17,445 bases of DNA from CAZSXS01 sp964611385 (GCA_964611385.1 CAZSXS010000078.1:1-17445), one strand, 5' to 3'. Positions 7,241 through 14,595 are shown, counted from the stretch's first letter. The notes: generated from the letters alone by a model not told the origin. Made by a program: numbers and translations.

Positions 7241-7389
7241 GTTGCCACTCCTCTTTTTGATTCTCAATGCATTGTACCCCTATAACAATTCTCATTCGCG
7301 TTTTGTGACAATGAAATTTTATTTTGACAACAACCCTTCTTTTTTTATTCATGAGCACGAAATCCCAGTCTGAAATTTACTAAAAAAAT

Positions 7390-7417
7390 TTGCAAAAGCC
7401 CGGACTCATGATATAAT
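7390..7417 (+). promoter_or_regulatory. SigA-type promoter of the polyphosphate:AMP phosphotransferase gene
   Basis: A TTGCAA -35 at 7390-7395 is separated by 16 bp from a perfect TATAAT at 7412-7417. The predicted start near 7424 gives a leader of about 120 nt before the ATG at 7545. The rest of the 304-bp space between the divergent sigma gene and this gene (7241-7544) holds AT-rich sequence, the TTGTCA repeats noted upstream of sigma, and the leader hairpins described separately. Confidence 0.7.
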
Positions 7418-7515
7418 AAATTTCATTCTGTGAAAGAATACCTACCCTTATACGAAAATACGATAGCCATGGATAGCGGACTCTCACTTCAACTTTCATG
7501 AAAGGTGGGCGGTTG

Positions 7516-7534
7516 AAACAGCCATTGGCTGTTT
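7516..7534 (+). promoter_or_regulatory. Leader hairpin abutting the ribosome binding site
   Basis: The arms aaacagcca (7516-7524) and tggctgttt (7526-7534) are perfect inverted repeats around a single T. In RNA the loop would open to 3-5 nt. The right arm ends immediately before ggagg at 7535-7539. Just upstream, ttcaac/gttgaa and cttt/aaag form another nested inverted repeat (about 7487-7517) that shares bases with this stem, so the two could be alternatives. This arrangement could gate translation of the downstream gene; no known riboswitch class is recognised. Confidence 0.45.
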
Positions 7535-7544
7535 GGAGGAAACC

Positions 7545-9011
7545 ATGCTAGAAAGCACTGTACCAAAGAAAAACAGTAGCAAGGACGCTTATAAAAAACA
7601 ATTGAAGATTTTGCAGAACAAGCTTGTTGAATTGCAGCAAAAAGTGTGTCAAATGAATATTCCTGTCATCATTACCTTTGAAGGCTTTTCGGCATCAGGC
7701 AAGGGTTCTTTGATTGGCAAGCTGGTTTACCCCTTGGACCCTCGAACCTTTACGGTTTATACCATGGCAAAAGTGTATGAGGATGCTCAGTTGCGTCCAT
7801 TTTTATGCGGCTTTTGGACCAAAACACCGGCTAAGGGTCGGATTGCCATTTTCGATAAAAGCTGGTACAGCATCGGACAATCCGGAGGGCTTTATAACTT
7901 GAGTAGCCGTGAAAAAGCAAATTTTTACTATGATGTGAACGCCTTTGAAAAAAATCTCCTGGATGACGGCAACCTGATTATTAAGTTCTTTCTACATATT
8001 AGTAAGGAGGAACAACGTGAGCGTTTCAAACAGTTGGAACGGAATGAGGAGACCCGCTGGCGTGTAAACGAAGGTGACTGGGAACAAAACAGAAACTATG
8101 AAAAGAAGCTGAAAGAGTATCAGCAAATGATTCGTAAAACCGATTCAAACTGTGAATGGACGCAAATCAATGCGAAGGACAAACGCTCAGCTACCATCAC
8201 CATGTACAAAACCATCATCGAAAAAATAGAAGTCGAAATCAAAAATCGTCAAAGTCCCGCAGTACCTTCACCCACTGAACTACGTAGTTATAAACCCACT
8301 GGCTTTTTGAAAAAAATCAATCCCAACTGTGAAATTAGCAGCGAAAAATACGAAAAGGAACTAGAATATTACCAGGAAAAGGCCCGAAAGCTTTGTTACA
8401 AACTCTACGAAAAGCGGAGACCGGTAATCCTTGTTTATGAAGGCTGGGATGCTGCGGGCAAGGGCGGGAACATTAAACGCCTAACAGAACGCCTGGATCC
8501 CAGAGGCTATGAGGTCATCCCCGTTGCTGCCCCTTCCAAGGAGGAGCTGAGTCATCATTACCTTTGGCGCTTTTATAATAAGTTTCCAAAGGACGGGCAC
8601 ATTGCTATCTTTGACCGCTCCTGGTATGGACGGGTTATGGTGGAACGGATCGAAGGTTTCTGTACCACCGGCGAATGGCAAAGGGCCTACTCCGAAATTA
8701 ATGACTGCGAGTCCCACTTGTTTCATCATGGTGTTATTATCTTGAAATTCTGGTTGCAAATTGACCAGGACGAGCAGTTAAAGCGATTTAACGCCCGTAT
8801 GGAAAATCCCCTCAAGCAACATAAAATCAACGACGAGGACTGGAGAAACCGCGAAAAATGGGAGCAATATGAAGAGGCCGTGGAAGAAATGCTGACCATG
8901 ACCAATACCAAGATTGCCCCCTGGGTGATTGTTGAGTCCAACAATAAGAAGTATGCAAGAATAAAAGTGTTAAAGCATGTTGTGGAAACCTTGGAAAATC
9001 AACTTCAATAG
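7545..9011 (+). CDS. pap: Polyphosphate:AMP phosphotransferase (two-domain PPK2, class II)
   Basis: The 488-residue protein has two tandem PPK2 kinase domains. The N-domain P-loop is G-F-S-A-S-G-K-G (47-54) with Walker B I-A-I-F-D-K-S-W-Y. The C-domain has G-W-D-A-A-G-K-G-G (from about 300) and I-A-I-F-D-R-S-W-Y-G-R (about 353-363). The C-domain keeps the full PPK2 signatures. The N-domain has lost the P-loop Asp and the Arg residues of the second motif, which fits the known pattern in which only the C-terminal half is catalytic. Enzymes of this type transfer phosphate from polyphosphate to AMP to make ADP in the cytoplasm. A TTG four codons upstream overlaps the ribosome binding site, so I use the ATG at 7545, with ggagg 5 bp ahead of it. 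It has its own promoter and leader hairpin. No ppk1 or ppx lies nearby. Confidence 0.92.
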   Translation: MLESTVPKKNSSKDAYKKQLKILQNKLVELQQKVCQMNIPVIITFEGFSASGKGSLIGKLVYPLDPRTFTVYTMAKVYEDAQLRPFLCGFWTKTPAKGRIAIFDKSWYSIGQSGGLYNLSSREKANFYYDVNAFEKNLLDDGNLIIKFFLHISKEEQRERFKQLERNEETRWRVNEGDWEQNRNYEKKLKEYQQMIRKTDSNCEWTQINAKDKRSATITMYKTIIEKIEVEIKNRQSPAVPSPTELRSYKPTGFLKKINPNCEISSEKYEKELEYYQEKARKLCYKLYEKRRPVILVYEGWDAAGKGGNIKRLTERLDPRGYEVIPVAAPSKEELSHHYLWRFYNKFPKDGHIAIFDRSWYGRVMVERIEGFCTTGEWQRAYSEINDCESHLFHHGVIILKFWLQIDQDEQLKRFNARMENPLKQHKINDEDWRNREKWEQYEEAVEEMLTMTNTKIAPWVIVESNNKKYARIKVLKHVVETLENQLQ

Positions 9012-9060
9012 GCAGTTGAACATTTGAATCGGCAGCTGAACAATTGAATAGACAGCTCAG
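9011..9060. repeat. Two and a half copies of a 20-bp tandem repeat
   Basis: Copies lie at 9011-9030 and 9031-9050 and differ at about four positions (ggcag[t/c]tgaaca.ttgaat pattern). A partial third copy, gacagctcag, runs from 9051. They start in the stop codon of the phosphotransferase gene. The following space to the next gene also holds a 10-bp direct repeat ggttggttca (9081-9090 and 9097-9106) and a 10-bp palindrome aaaccggttt (9114-9123). Function is unknown; it may be simple slippage. Confidence 0.7.
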
Positions 9061-9133
9061 CAGGCAGAAGGCAACTGTCTGGTTGGTTCAAACTATGGTT
9101 GGTTCAGAAACCGAAACCGGTTTTGGAGGACGC

Positions 9134-9625
9134 ATGAGTACAGCAAAGCTTTATCGAAAGAGATTCATTCCATTTGAAACTGTGGCTCTGAAAAACGATG
9201 AGATCCTTCGCCTAGGAACAGAACAGGGGGAGGAAATTCTTCTGACCCGCTGGAATACCCTCCGAAGTAAGGGGGAGTTCACCAGAGGTTATTCTTGCAT
9301 CTATTTTAATCAAGGATTTCGTATCAGCCGTTTCTTCAAGGGCGATACCCCGCTTGGATATCTTTATTGTGATATAGGAGCGTGTATCTATGACCCGGAG
9401 AGCCATTCCTATACTTTTGTTGACTATTTAGCTGATGTCATCATTTTTAGTGACGGAAGCTACAAGGTCTTAGACCTTGACGAGCTTCTACAGGCTTATG
9501 AGGCAAATTTAATTGATCTTTCTATTTTTAAAAAAGCCATCAGTACCTTGGATTTGCTGTTAAAGCGAATCCATGAAGGCAAGCTGATGAATTTATTACC
9601 CTTAGAGTTGCAAGATACTGAGTAA
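9134..9625 (+). CDS. DUF402 domain protein
   Basis: This is a 163-residue soluble protein of the DUF402 family (PF04167). The diagnostic region is residues 76-118: Y-L-Y-C-D-I, then the Asp-rich F-V-D-Y-L-A-D-V, then D-G-S-Y-K-V-L-D-L-D-E-L. Asp80, Asp97, Asp101, Asp114, Asp116 and Glu117 are the likely metal ligands. Some family members hydrolyse nucleoside di- or triphosphates, others act in RNA-related processes, so the substrate is not fixed here. I choose the ATG at 9134, where ggagg is 4 bp upstream. A TTG at 9044 would add 30 residues of unrelated, low-quality sequence. It follows the polyphosphate:AMP phosphotransferase with a 122-bp gap containing short repeats and no clear terminator, so partial co-transcription is possible; a joint nucleotide role is speculation. 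Confidence 0.75.
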   Translation: MSTAKLYRKRFIPFETVALKNDEILRLGTEQGEEILLTRWNTLRSKGEFTRGYSCIYFNQGFRISRFFKGDTPLGYLYCDIGACIYDPESHSYTFVDYLADVIIFSDGSYKVLDLDELLQAYEANLIDLSIFKKAISTLDLLLKRIHEGKLMNLLPLELQDTE

Positions 9626-9708
9626 GGGGCCTTTTTATCGTCACAGCCAAATCCTCAAGCCGTCACGTACTATGCGTGGCGGCATTCGAATATACAGCGG
9701 AGGAAGAT

Positions 9709-10398
9709 ATGCCCAAAAAAAAAGACCCAAATATACATTCGGGACACAGAGAACGGATTCGAAAACGCTATATTGACCATGGTCTGGATAATTTTGAAGA
9801 TCATCAGGTTTTAGAACTATTATTGTTTTATTGCATTCCCATGCGGGATACCAACGAGCTTGCACACAGACTGATCAAAGAATATGGCAATATTTCTTTA
9901 TTATTTGATGCACACCCACTGGATCTGGTCAAGCGATGTAACATCAGTGAAAGCACAGCAGTTTTAATCTCTATGATCCCCTCTCTTTCCAAGCTCTACA
10001 GCATCAAAAAATGGGGCGAAAAGGTGATGCTGGACTCCACAAACAAAGCGGGGGAGTACATTACAAAGCTTTTTCTGGACAAACTGGTAGAAACCCTCTA
10101 CATCATCTGTCTGAACACACAGCACTGCGTCATTCACACAGAAGTTATGAGCGAGGGCAACTATGTGGAAACCCCTCTTTACCCTAGAAAGTTTATTGAT
10201 GCCGCTTTGAAGGTTGGCGCTGTCAAAGTGATCATTGCTCACAACCATCCCAGCGGAGACATCAGCCCCTCAAAAGCCGACATTAACGCGACAACAGCCT
10301 TAAAGGAAGCCTTTAAGGCTGTTGAAATTGATCTGATTGATCACATTATTGTGGGCGGGCCAAAGTTTTACAGCTTTATGGTTCACAAGAAAATGTAG
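9709..10398 (+). CDS. radC: RadC family protein (JAMM/MPN+ domain)
   Basis: This is a 229-residue protein. Residues 10-100 form the helical helix-hairpin-helix-like N-domain (S-G-H-R-E-R-I-R-K-R-Y ... L-E-L-L-L-F-Y-C-I-P-M-R-D-T). Residues 110-229 form the JAB1/MPN domain. The metal-binding motif is H-N-H-P-S-G-D at 178-184 with D191, and Y-P-R-K-F-I-D-A-A-L matches the conserved P-R-E-V-F-x-x-A-L stretch. RadC proteins were once linked to DNA repair, but this is not well supported and the true substrate is unknown. I use the ATG at 9709 with ggagga 4 bp upstream; an in-frame start at 9676 lacks such a site. The stop lies 5 bp from the stop of the convergent transglycosylase gene, with no terminator between them. 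Confidence 0.85.
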   Translation: MPKKKDPNIHSGHRERIRKRYIDHGLDNFEDHQVLELLLFYCIPMRDTNELAHRLIKEYGNISLLFDAHPLDLVKRCNISESTAVLISMIPSLSKLYSIKKWGEKVMLDSTNKAGEYITKLFLDKLVETLYIICLNTQHCVIHTEVMSEGNYVETPLYPRKFIDAALKVGAVKVIIAHNHPSGDISPSKADINATTALKEAFKAVEIDLIDHIIVGGPKFYSFMVHKKM

Positions 10399-10403
10399 CG
10401 ACC

Positions 10404-11135
10404 CTACTTCTTGGAAGAGGCAGCATACTGCTCCACCATATACTTTTCCTTATAATTCAGCACCTTCGGAACATAATTCTTTGTCTCCGCAAAAGGCGGG
10501 ATGCCCTCGTACTTATCCACGTTACCTGGGCCAGCATTATAGGCCGCCAAGGCGAGAGAGATATTGCCATTATAGCGGTTCAGCATATCGCTGATATACC
10601 GGGTACCACCGTCAACATTTTCCTCAATATCAAAGCGATTTTCAACCGAAAGGGCCTTTGCCGTACCGGGCATCAGCTGCATCAGGCCGGAGGCCCCAGC
10701 ACTGGAGACGGCATAGGGATTAAAATTACTTTCCTGCTTAATAATAGCTTTAATCAAGCTTTCTTCAACGCCATACTTATTCGAGGCCTTTTGAACGGCT
10801 TCTTCTATAGCGGCAGAGATTGTTTGGTTTGTTCCAAGGCTACTCGAGGCACTTTTTAGGGCAGAAAAGCCCATAGCACTGGAACCGGTGTAACTGGCGG
10901 GGTTACTGTTGGGTGTAATGAGGGCTGAGTTTCCTTGGTTCAGGTAGTCGTTTAGGGCCTTACCCAAAGTATCGTTAAAGCTTTTTGCAGCGGAAGAATT
11001 GGCAGTGCCTGCGGCACTTGCACTCGTATTCCTTGAAGCAGAGAACCCATTCAGAGGAACCGAAGTTCTGGACTGAATACTGGAAAGAACATCCGCCATG
11101 ATTTCAGAATAAATACTACTGACCGTTAGCTGCAT
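10404..11135 (-). CDS. Lytic transglycosylase, SLT domain, no obvious signal peptide
   Basis: The 243-residue protein has a C-terminal soluble lytic transglycosylase domain (about 112-235). The catalytic Glu is E135 in I-K-Q-E-S-N-F. The domain also has G-L-M-Q-L-M-P (150-156), A-Y-N-A-G-P-G (198-204) and the Tyr221-Val pair. The enzyme cleaves the MurNAc-GlcNAc bond of peptidoglycan, leaving 1,6-anhydro ends. Residues 1-110 are Ser/Ala/Asn-rich and look unstructured. The N-terminus (M-Q-L-T-V-S-S-I-Y-S-E-I-M) has no basic-plus-hydrophobic signal peptide and no lipobox, so the export route is unclear; a flagellar or other non-Sec route is possible. The start is fixed by aaggagg 5 bp upstream. 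It is transcribed away from mutS2. Confidence 0.87.
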   Translation of the reverse strand: MQLTVSSIYSEIMADVLSSIQSRTSVPLNGFSASRNTSASAAGTANSSAAKSFNDTLGKALNDYLNQGNSALITPNSNPASYTGSSAMGFSALKSASSSLGTNQTISAAIEEAVQKASNKYGVEESLIKAIIKQESNFNPYAVSSAGASGLMQLMPGTAKALSVENRFDIEENVDGGTRYISDMLNRYNGNISLALAAYNAGPGNVDKYEGIPPFAETKNYVPKVLNYKEKYMVEQYAASSKK

Positions 11136-11164
11136 AGGAGCCTCCTTACAATAAAGATAAAAGC

Positions 11165-11193
11165 AGTCTACTCCAATTCACAAATAAATGCAA
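11165..11193 (-). promoter_or_regulatory. Candidate promoter of the lytic transglycosylase gene
   Basis: On the minus strand, TTGCAT (11188-11193) and TAGACT (11165-11170) are separated by 17 bp. The predicted start is near 11158, about 22 nt before the ATG. The match to the consensus is partial, but position and spacing are good. The large palindrome at 11225-11290 lies upstream of it. Confidence 0.45.
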
Positions 11194-11224
11194 GATTTTT
11201 TTAAAACCTTAAGAGCTTGAGACC

Positions 11225-11290
11225 GTGGGGGAAGGGAGAGGAAAACTTTTTTCAAACGGCGAAAAAAGTTTTCCTCTCCCTTCCCCCCAC
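11225..11290. repeat. Intergenic palindromic repeat, copy A
   Basis: The left arm 11225-11253 and right arm 11261-11290 are complementary over about 29 bp with one extra C on the right. The loop is 7 nt (11254-11260). Each arm reads as G-rich, then gaaaac, then a run of six T. The space belongs to two divergent genes, the transglycosylase (minus) and mutS2 (plus). The T-run lies inside the stem next to the loop and not after it, so this is not a standard terminator. It resembles copy B at 13814 and the arm at 17379. Confidence 0.9.
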
Positions 11291-11400
11291 ACCCCCATCC
11301 CTCACCTTTCAAAAAAGCCGGGAATGGGGAGGTGATGAGAGCATGCTAGAATTTTGAGAGAACTATTTTTTATCATTTTATGATTAGTGAAGGATAAAAT

Positions 11401-13803
11401 ATGGACACAAATATAAACAACACCAACACAATTACAAACACCCCCAAGCCCACCATGAATCCCAAAGCGCTCAACACGCTGGAATACCATAAAATCCTCG
11501 AACGTCTTGCTGCCAAGGCGGCTTCTCCAGAAGGGAAGCGGCTTTGCAGCTTATTGGTTCCCATGAAGAGTTACAGGGACATTGAACGAGCCCAGAAGGA
11601 GACCACAGAAGCCTCAGGGTTGATCCTCCAGAGAGGGAGTTTGCCCTTGGGGGGGATACGGGATATCAAGGCCTCTTGTGAACGAGCAGAGGTAGGCGGT
11701 GTGTTATCCATTGACGAGCTGATTGCAGTGGGCGACTTTTTATATGTCGTCCGCAAAGTCTTGTCGTACAGCGCTAAGCAGCCCTTTCCTTTGTTAGAGG
11801 AGCGTTTTGAGCTGATTAAGGCTGTGGAGGAATTGGAACGGGCAATCAGTAGAACCTTTATCGGGCAGGAGGTTGCAGATGAGGCCTCCGCTGAGTTGAC
11901 CTCCATCCGAAGAAACATTAAAATTTCCAACGACCGCATTCGCGAGCAATTGAACAGCATCATCCACTCCCAGAATTACAAGACCATGCTCCAAGACGCT
12001 GTGATCACCATTCGTAATGACCGCTACTGCGTTCCGGTCAAATACGATTCACGCTCCAGTTTTCCGGGCATGGTTCACGACCAAAGTTCTTCCGGTGCAA
12101 CGCTCTTCATTGAGCCTATGGCAGTGGTACAGTTAAACAATCGGATTCGGGAGCTGCATTTGGAAGAAAAGCTAGAAATTGAGCGTATTCTCCAAAGACT
12201 CTCTGCTATGGTAGCCACGCATTGCGAAGCACTGAATCTGGACTATCAAGTCTTGTCGGAGCTTGACTTTATTTTTGCAAAAGGAGAGCTTTCCCTCTCC
12301 ATGATGGCAAACGAACCGGACTTCAACACCAAGGGCTACATCAACCTCAAAAAAGCCCGACACCCTCTTCTGGACAAAGATAAAGTCGTACCAACAGACA
12401 TATACTTGGGAGCGGACTTTGACACACTGCTGATCACTGGACCCAACACTGGTGGCAAGACTGTTTCCCTCAAAACCTTGGGCTTGTTCACCTTGATGGG
12501 GCAGTCCGGATTGCATATTTCGGCAGCGGAGCATTCAGAGTTGGCCGTCTTTGACGAAGTTTTTGCCGATATTGGAGACGAGCAGAGCATCGAACAGAGC
12601 CTAAGCACCTTCTCCTCCCACATGACCAACATTGTGCGTATACTCAGCCAGGTGACAGACAATTCCTTGGTACTGTTGGATGAGCTTGGAGCCGGAACCG
12701 ACCCCACGGAAGGAGCAGCTTTAGCCATATCCATCCTGGAATACCTACATGGGCGGAGCATCCGAACAGCAGTCACCACCCACTACAGTGAGCTGAAAAT
12801 CTTTGCTCTATCCACCCCAGGCGTGGAAAACGCCTCCTGTGAGTTTGACGTGGAGACGCTTCGACCCACCTATAAGCTACTGATCGGCATACCAGGCAAG
12901 AGCAACGCCTTTGCCATCTCCAGAAAGCTAGGCCTACCAGAAGCCATCATTGACGAGGCGAAAGAAATCATCAGCCGAGAAGACATCCGTTTGGAGGATG
13001 TTATTTCCGACCTGGAAATGAACAAGAAAACAGCCCAGCTGGAAAAAGAGCGGGCAGAGCAAGGGCGCAAGGAAATCGACAGGTTGAAAGCGGCTCTGGA
13101 AGCAGAGCGTGAAAAATTCAAGTTACAAAAAGAAAAAATCCTGACCGCCGCCAAGGAAGAAGCCCGTGAGCTTCTATACAACGCCAAAGAGACAGTGGAC
13201 GAGATGATCAAGGATTTACAGAAAAAGGGTTTAGAAGCAGCCAACGATGTGCGGCAGAAGGCTCGAGAAAAGATCAGCACCCTAGAAACGGAGCTAAGCA
13301 AGCATAGCGAAGAAAAGAAGATTCTGCGCCCCATCCCCAAGGTCCTACGTCTAGGCACGGCAGTATACGTTCACTCCCTCAACCAAAGGGCCAATGTTAT
13401 TACGCTACCGGACGCTAACGGCGAGTTGACTGTACAAGCCGGTATCATGAAGGTCAAGGTACACATATCCAACCTCAGCCTAGACGAGCAAAAAGACAAT
13501 CCCACCCCCAAGGTTATCCGACAAGGAACAAGCGTCAAAGCCGGAAAGAGTGCAAGCATCAGCACAGAGCTTGACTTACGCGGGCAGCTGGTAGACGAAG
13601 CGTTACAAGCTACAGAAAAATATCTAGACGACGCCTACCTATCCGGCTTAGGAAAAGTGACTCTCATACACGGAAAAGGCACAGGCGCCTTACGTTCGGC
13701 CATCCACAGCAACCTCAAAAACCATCCCCACATCAAAAGCTACCGTTTGGGACAATTTGGAGAAGGCGAGAACGGCGTAACGATTGTGGAGTTTAAGGAG
13801 TAA
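11401..13803 (+). CDS. mutS2: MutS2 family ATPase with C-terminal Smr domain
   Basis: The 800-residue protein is a full-length MutS2. Its core and clamp region spans about 20-330. The ATPase has Walker A G-P-N-T-G-G-K-T (347-354), the S-T-F-S-S-H-M signature (402-408) and Walker B L-V-L-L-D-E-L-G (423-430). A long coiled coil rich in Glu/Lys/Arg spans about 515-640. The Smr nuclease domain is at about 715-800 with L-D-L-R-G and H-G-K-G-T-G-A-L-R. MutS2 lacks the mismatch-recognition domain of MutS. In Bacillus subtilis it acts on collided ribosomes, and in other species it has been linked to suppressing recombination. The start at 11401 has gaagga 6 bp upstream. It adds an 18-residue Asn/Thr-rich extension before M-N-P-K-A-L-N-T-L-E-Y, where most family members begin. 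A TATGAT at 11379-11384 might be a -10, but no good -35 accompanies it. Confidence 0.95.
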   Translation: MDTNINNTNTITNTPKPTMNPKALNTLEYHKILERLAAKAASPEGKRLCSLLVPMKSYRDIERAQKETTEASGLILQRGSLPLGGIRDIKASCERAEVGGVLSIDELIAVGDFLYVVRKVLSYSAKQPFPLLEERFELIKAVEELERAISRTFIGQEVADEASAELTSIRRNIKISNDRIREQLNSIIHSQNYKTMLQDAVITIRNDRYCVPVKYDSRSSFPGMVHDQSSSGATLFIEPMAVVQLNNRIRELHLEEKLEIERILQRLSAMVATHCEALNLDYQVLSELDFIFAKGELSLSMMANEPDFNTKGYINLKKARHPLLDKDKVVPTDIYLGADFDTLLITGPNTGGKTVSLKTLGLFTLMGQSGLHISAAEHSELAVFDEVFADIGDEQSIEQSLSTFSSHMTNIVRILSQVTDNSLVLLDELGAGTDPTEGAALAISILEYLHGRSIRTAVTTHYSELKIFALSTPGVENASCEFDVETLRPTYKLLIGIPGKSNAFAISRKLGLPEAIIDEAKEIISREDIRLEDVISDLEMNKKTAQLEKERAEQGRKEIDRLKAALEAEREKFKLQKEKILTAAKEEARELLYNAKETVDEMIKDLQKKGLEAANDVRQKAREKISTLETELSKHSEEKKILRPIPKVLRLGTAVYVHSLNQRANVITLPDANGELTVQAGIMKVKVHISNLSLDEQKDNPTPKVIRQGTSVKAGKSASISTELDLRGQLVDEALQATEKYLDDAYLSGLGKVTLIHGKGTGALRSAIHSNLKNHPHIKSYRLGQFGEGENGVTIVEFKE

Positions 13804-13813
13804 AGGGAAAGAC

Positions 13814-13884
13814 CTTGGGGAAAAGGGGAGGAAAAACCTTTTTTTCCTGCGTCAAAAAAAGGTTTTTCCTCCCCTTTTCCCAAG
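13814..13884. repeat. Intergenic palindromic repeat, copy B
   Basis: The left arm 13814-13845 and right arm 13854-13884 pair over 31 bp with a single bulged G. The loop is cctgcgtc. The architecture matches copy A: a G-rich outer part, gaaaaacc, then seven T, with the T-run inside the stem. It starts 11 bp after the mutS2 stop and ends 14 bp before the ribosome binding site of the response regulator. In RNA it would be a very stable hairpin that could shield the mutS2 mRNA 3' end or attenuate read-through, but no U-tract follows it. Confidence 0.92.
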
Positions 13885-13908
13885 AACTTCATCTTTTAAG
13901 GAGGTTTT

Positions 13909-14580
13909 ATGAAGGTTTTGATTGTGGACGATGACCCGCATATTGCGGAGCTTGTGTCCTTGTATTTGACGAAAGAGGGCTATGAAACGAGACAGGTCAA
14001 TAATGGACGGAAGGCTGTCGAGGAGTTTGTGAATTATGCACCGCACTTGGTCATCTTGGATTTGATGCTTCCGGAAAAGGATGGATACCAGGTCTGCCAA
14101 GAGATTAGAAAAATGTGCGCTGTGCCCATCATTATGCTCACCGCCAAAGGCGAAACCTTTGACCTTGTCCTGGGCTTGGAGCTGGGGGCCGATGATTATA
14201 TCGTGAAACCCTTTGAACCGAAGGAGCTGGTGGCTAGAGCGAAAGCCGTCCTGCGCCGCTATGAAAAGAAGGAAGATGCAAGTGCTAAACCCATCATCTT
14301 CCCCAACTTGACGATCTCCCAGTCCAGTTATACGGCTACCTACCATGGAAAGGAACTCGTCCTCCCCCCTAAGGAGTTTGAACTGCTGGCCTTCTTTGCT
14401 GCCCACCCGAACCAGGTCTTTACCCGTGAGCAACTACTCGAACGAATTTGGGGCTATGACTTTTTCGGCGATTCGCGTACCGTTGACGTTCATATTAAAC
14501 GCTTGCGGGAGAAAATGTCCTTGGAGGATGTTTGGTCTATTAAAACCGTCTGGGGTGTTGGGTATAAATTTGAAATTTAA
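13909..14580 (+). CDS. Two-component response regulator, OmpR family
   Basis: The 223-residue protein has a receiver domain (1-115) with the acidic pair in V-D-D-D-P at 6-10. The phospho-acceptor is Asp51 (V-I-L-D-L-M-L-P), and the switch residues are Thr77 and Lys99 (V-K-P-F). Residues of about 125-223 form the winged-helix DNA-binding domain, with L-P-P-K-E-F-E-L-L and the recognition helix region S-R-T-V-D-V-H-I-K-R-L-R. It is a transcription factor activated by phosphorylation, with the sensor kinase encoded 15 bp downstream. The ribosome binding site aaggagg (13898-13904) is 4 bp from the ATG. The mutS2-side palindrome directly precedes this site. The target genes and the signal are not visible. 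Confidence 0.93.
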   Translation: MKVLIVDDDPHIAELVSLYLTKEGYETRQVNNGRKAVEEFVNYAPHLVILDLMLPEKDGYQVCQEIRKMCAVPIIMLTAKGETFDLVLGLELGADDYIVKPFEPKELVARAKAVLRRYEKKEDASAKPIIFPNLTISQSSYTATYHGKELVLPPKEFELLAFFAAHPNQVFTREQLLERIWGYDFFGDSRTVDVHIKRLREKMSLEDVWSIKTVWGVGYKFEI

Positions 14581-14595
14581 GGGTATGTTTGTGTT

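Noticed and set aside
7324..7352. Second plus-strand promoter with TTGACA at 7324-7329
   Set aside because: The -10 region at proper spacing (tattca or attcat) is weak; the TTGCAA/TATAAT pair at 7390-7417 is much better.
10337..10594. Plus-strand open frame bridging the radC end and the transglycosylase
   Set aside because: It overlaps two confident genes, has no ribosome binding site and encodes no recognisable motif.
12870..13358. Minus-strand open frames inside mutS2, the phosphotransferase, kinase and metA genes
   Set aside because: They are antisense shadows of well-supported genes, with compositionally odd proteins and no ribosome binding sites or recognisable domains.
13814..13884. 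Ordinary rho-independent terminator of mutS2
   Set aside because: The stem is much longer than usual and the T-run is inside the stem next to the loop, with no U-tract after it; the same structure occurs between divergent genes.
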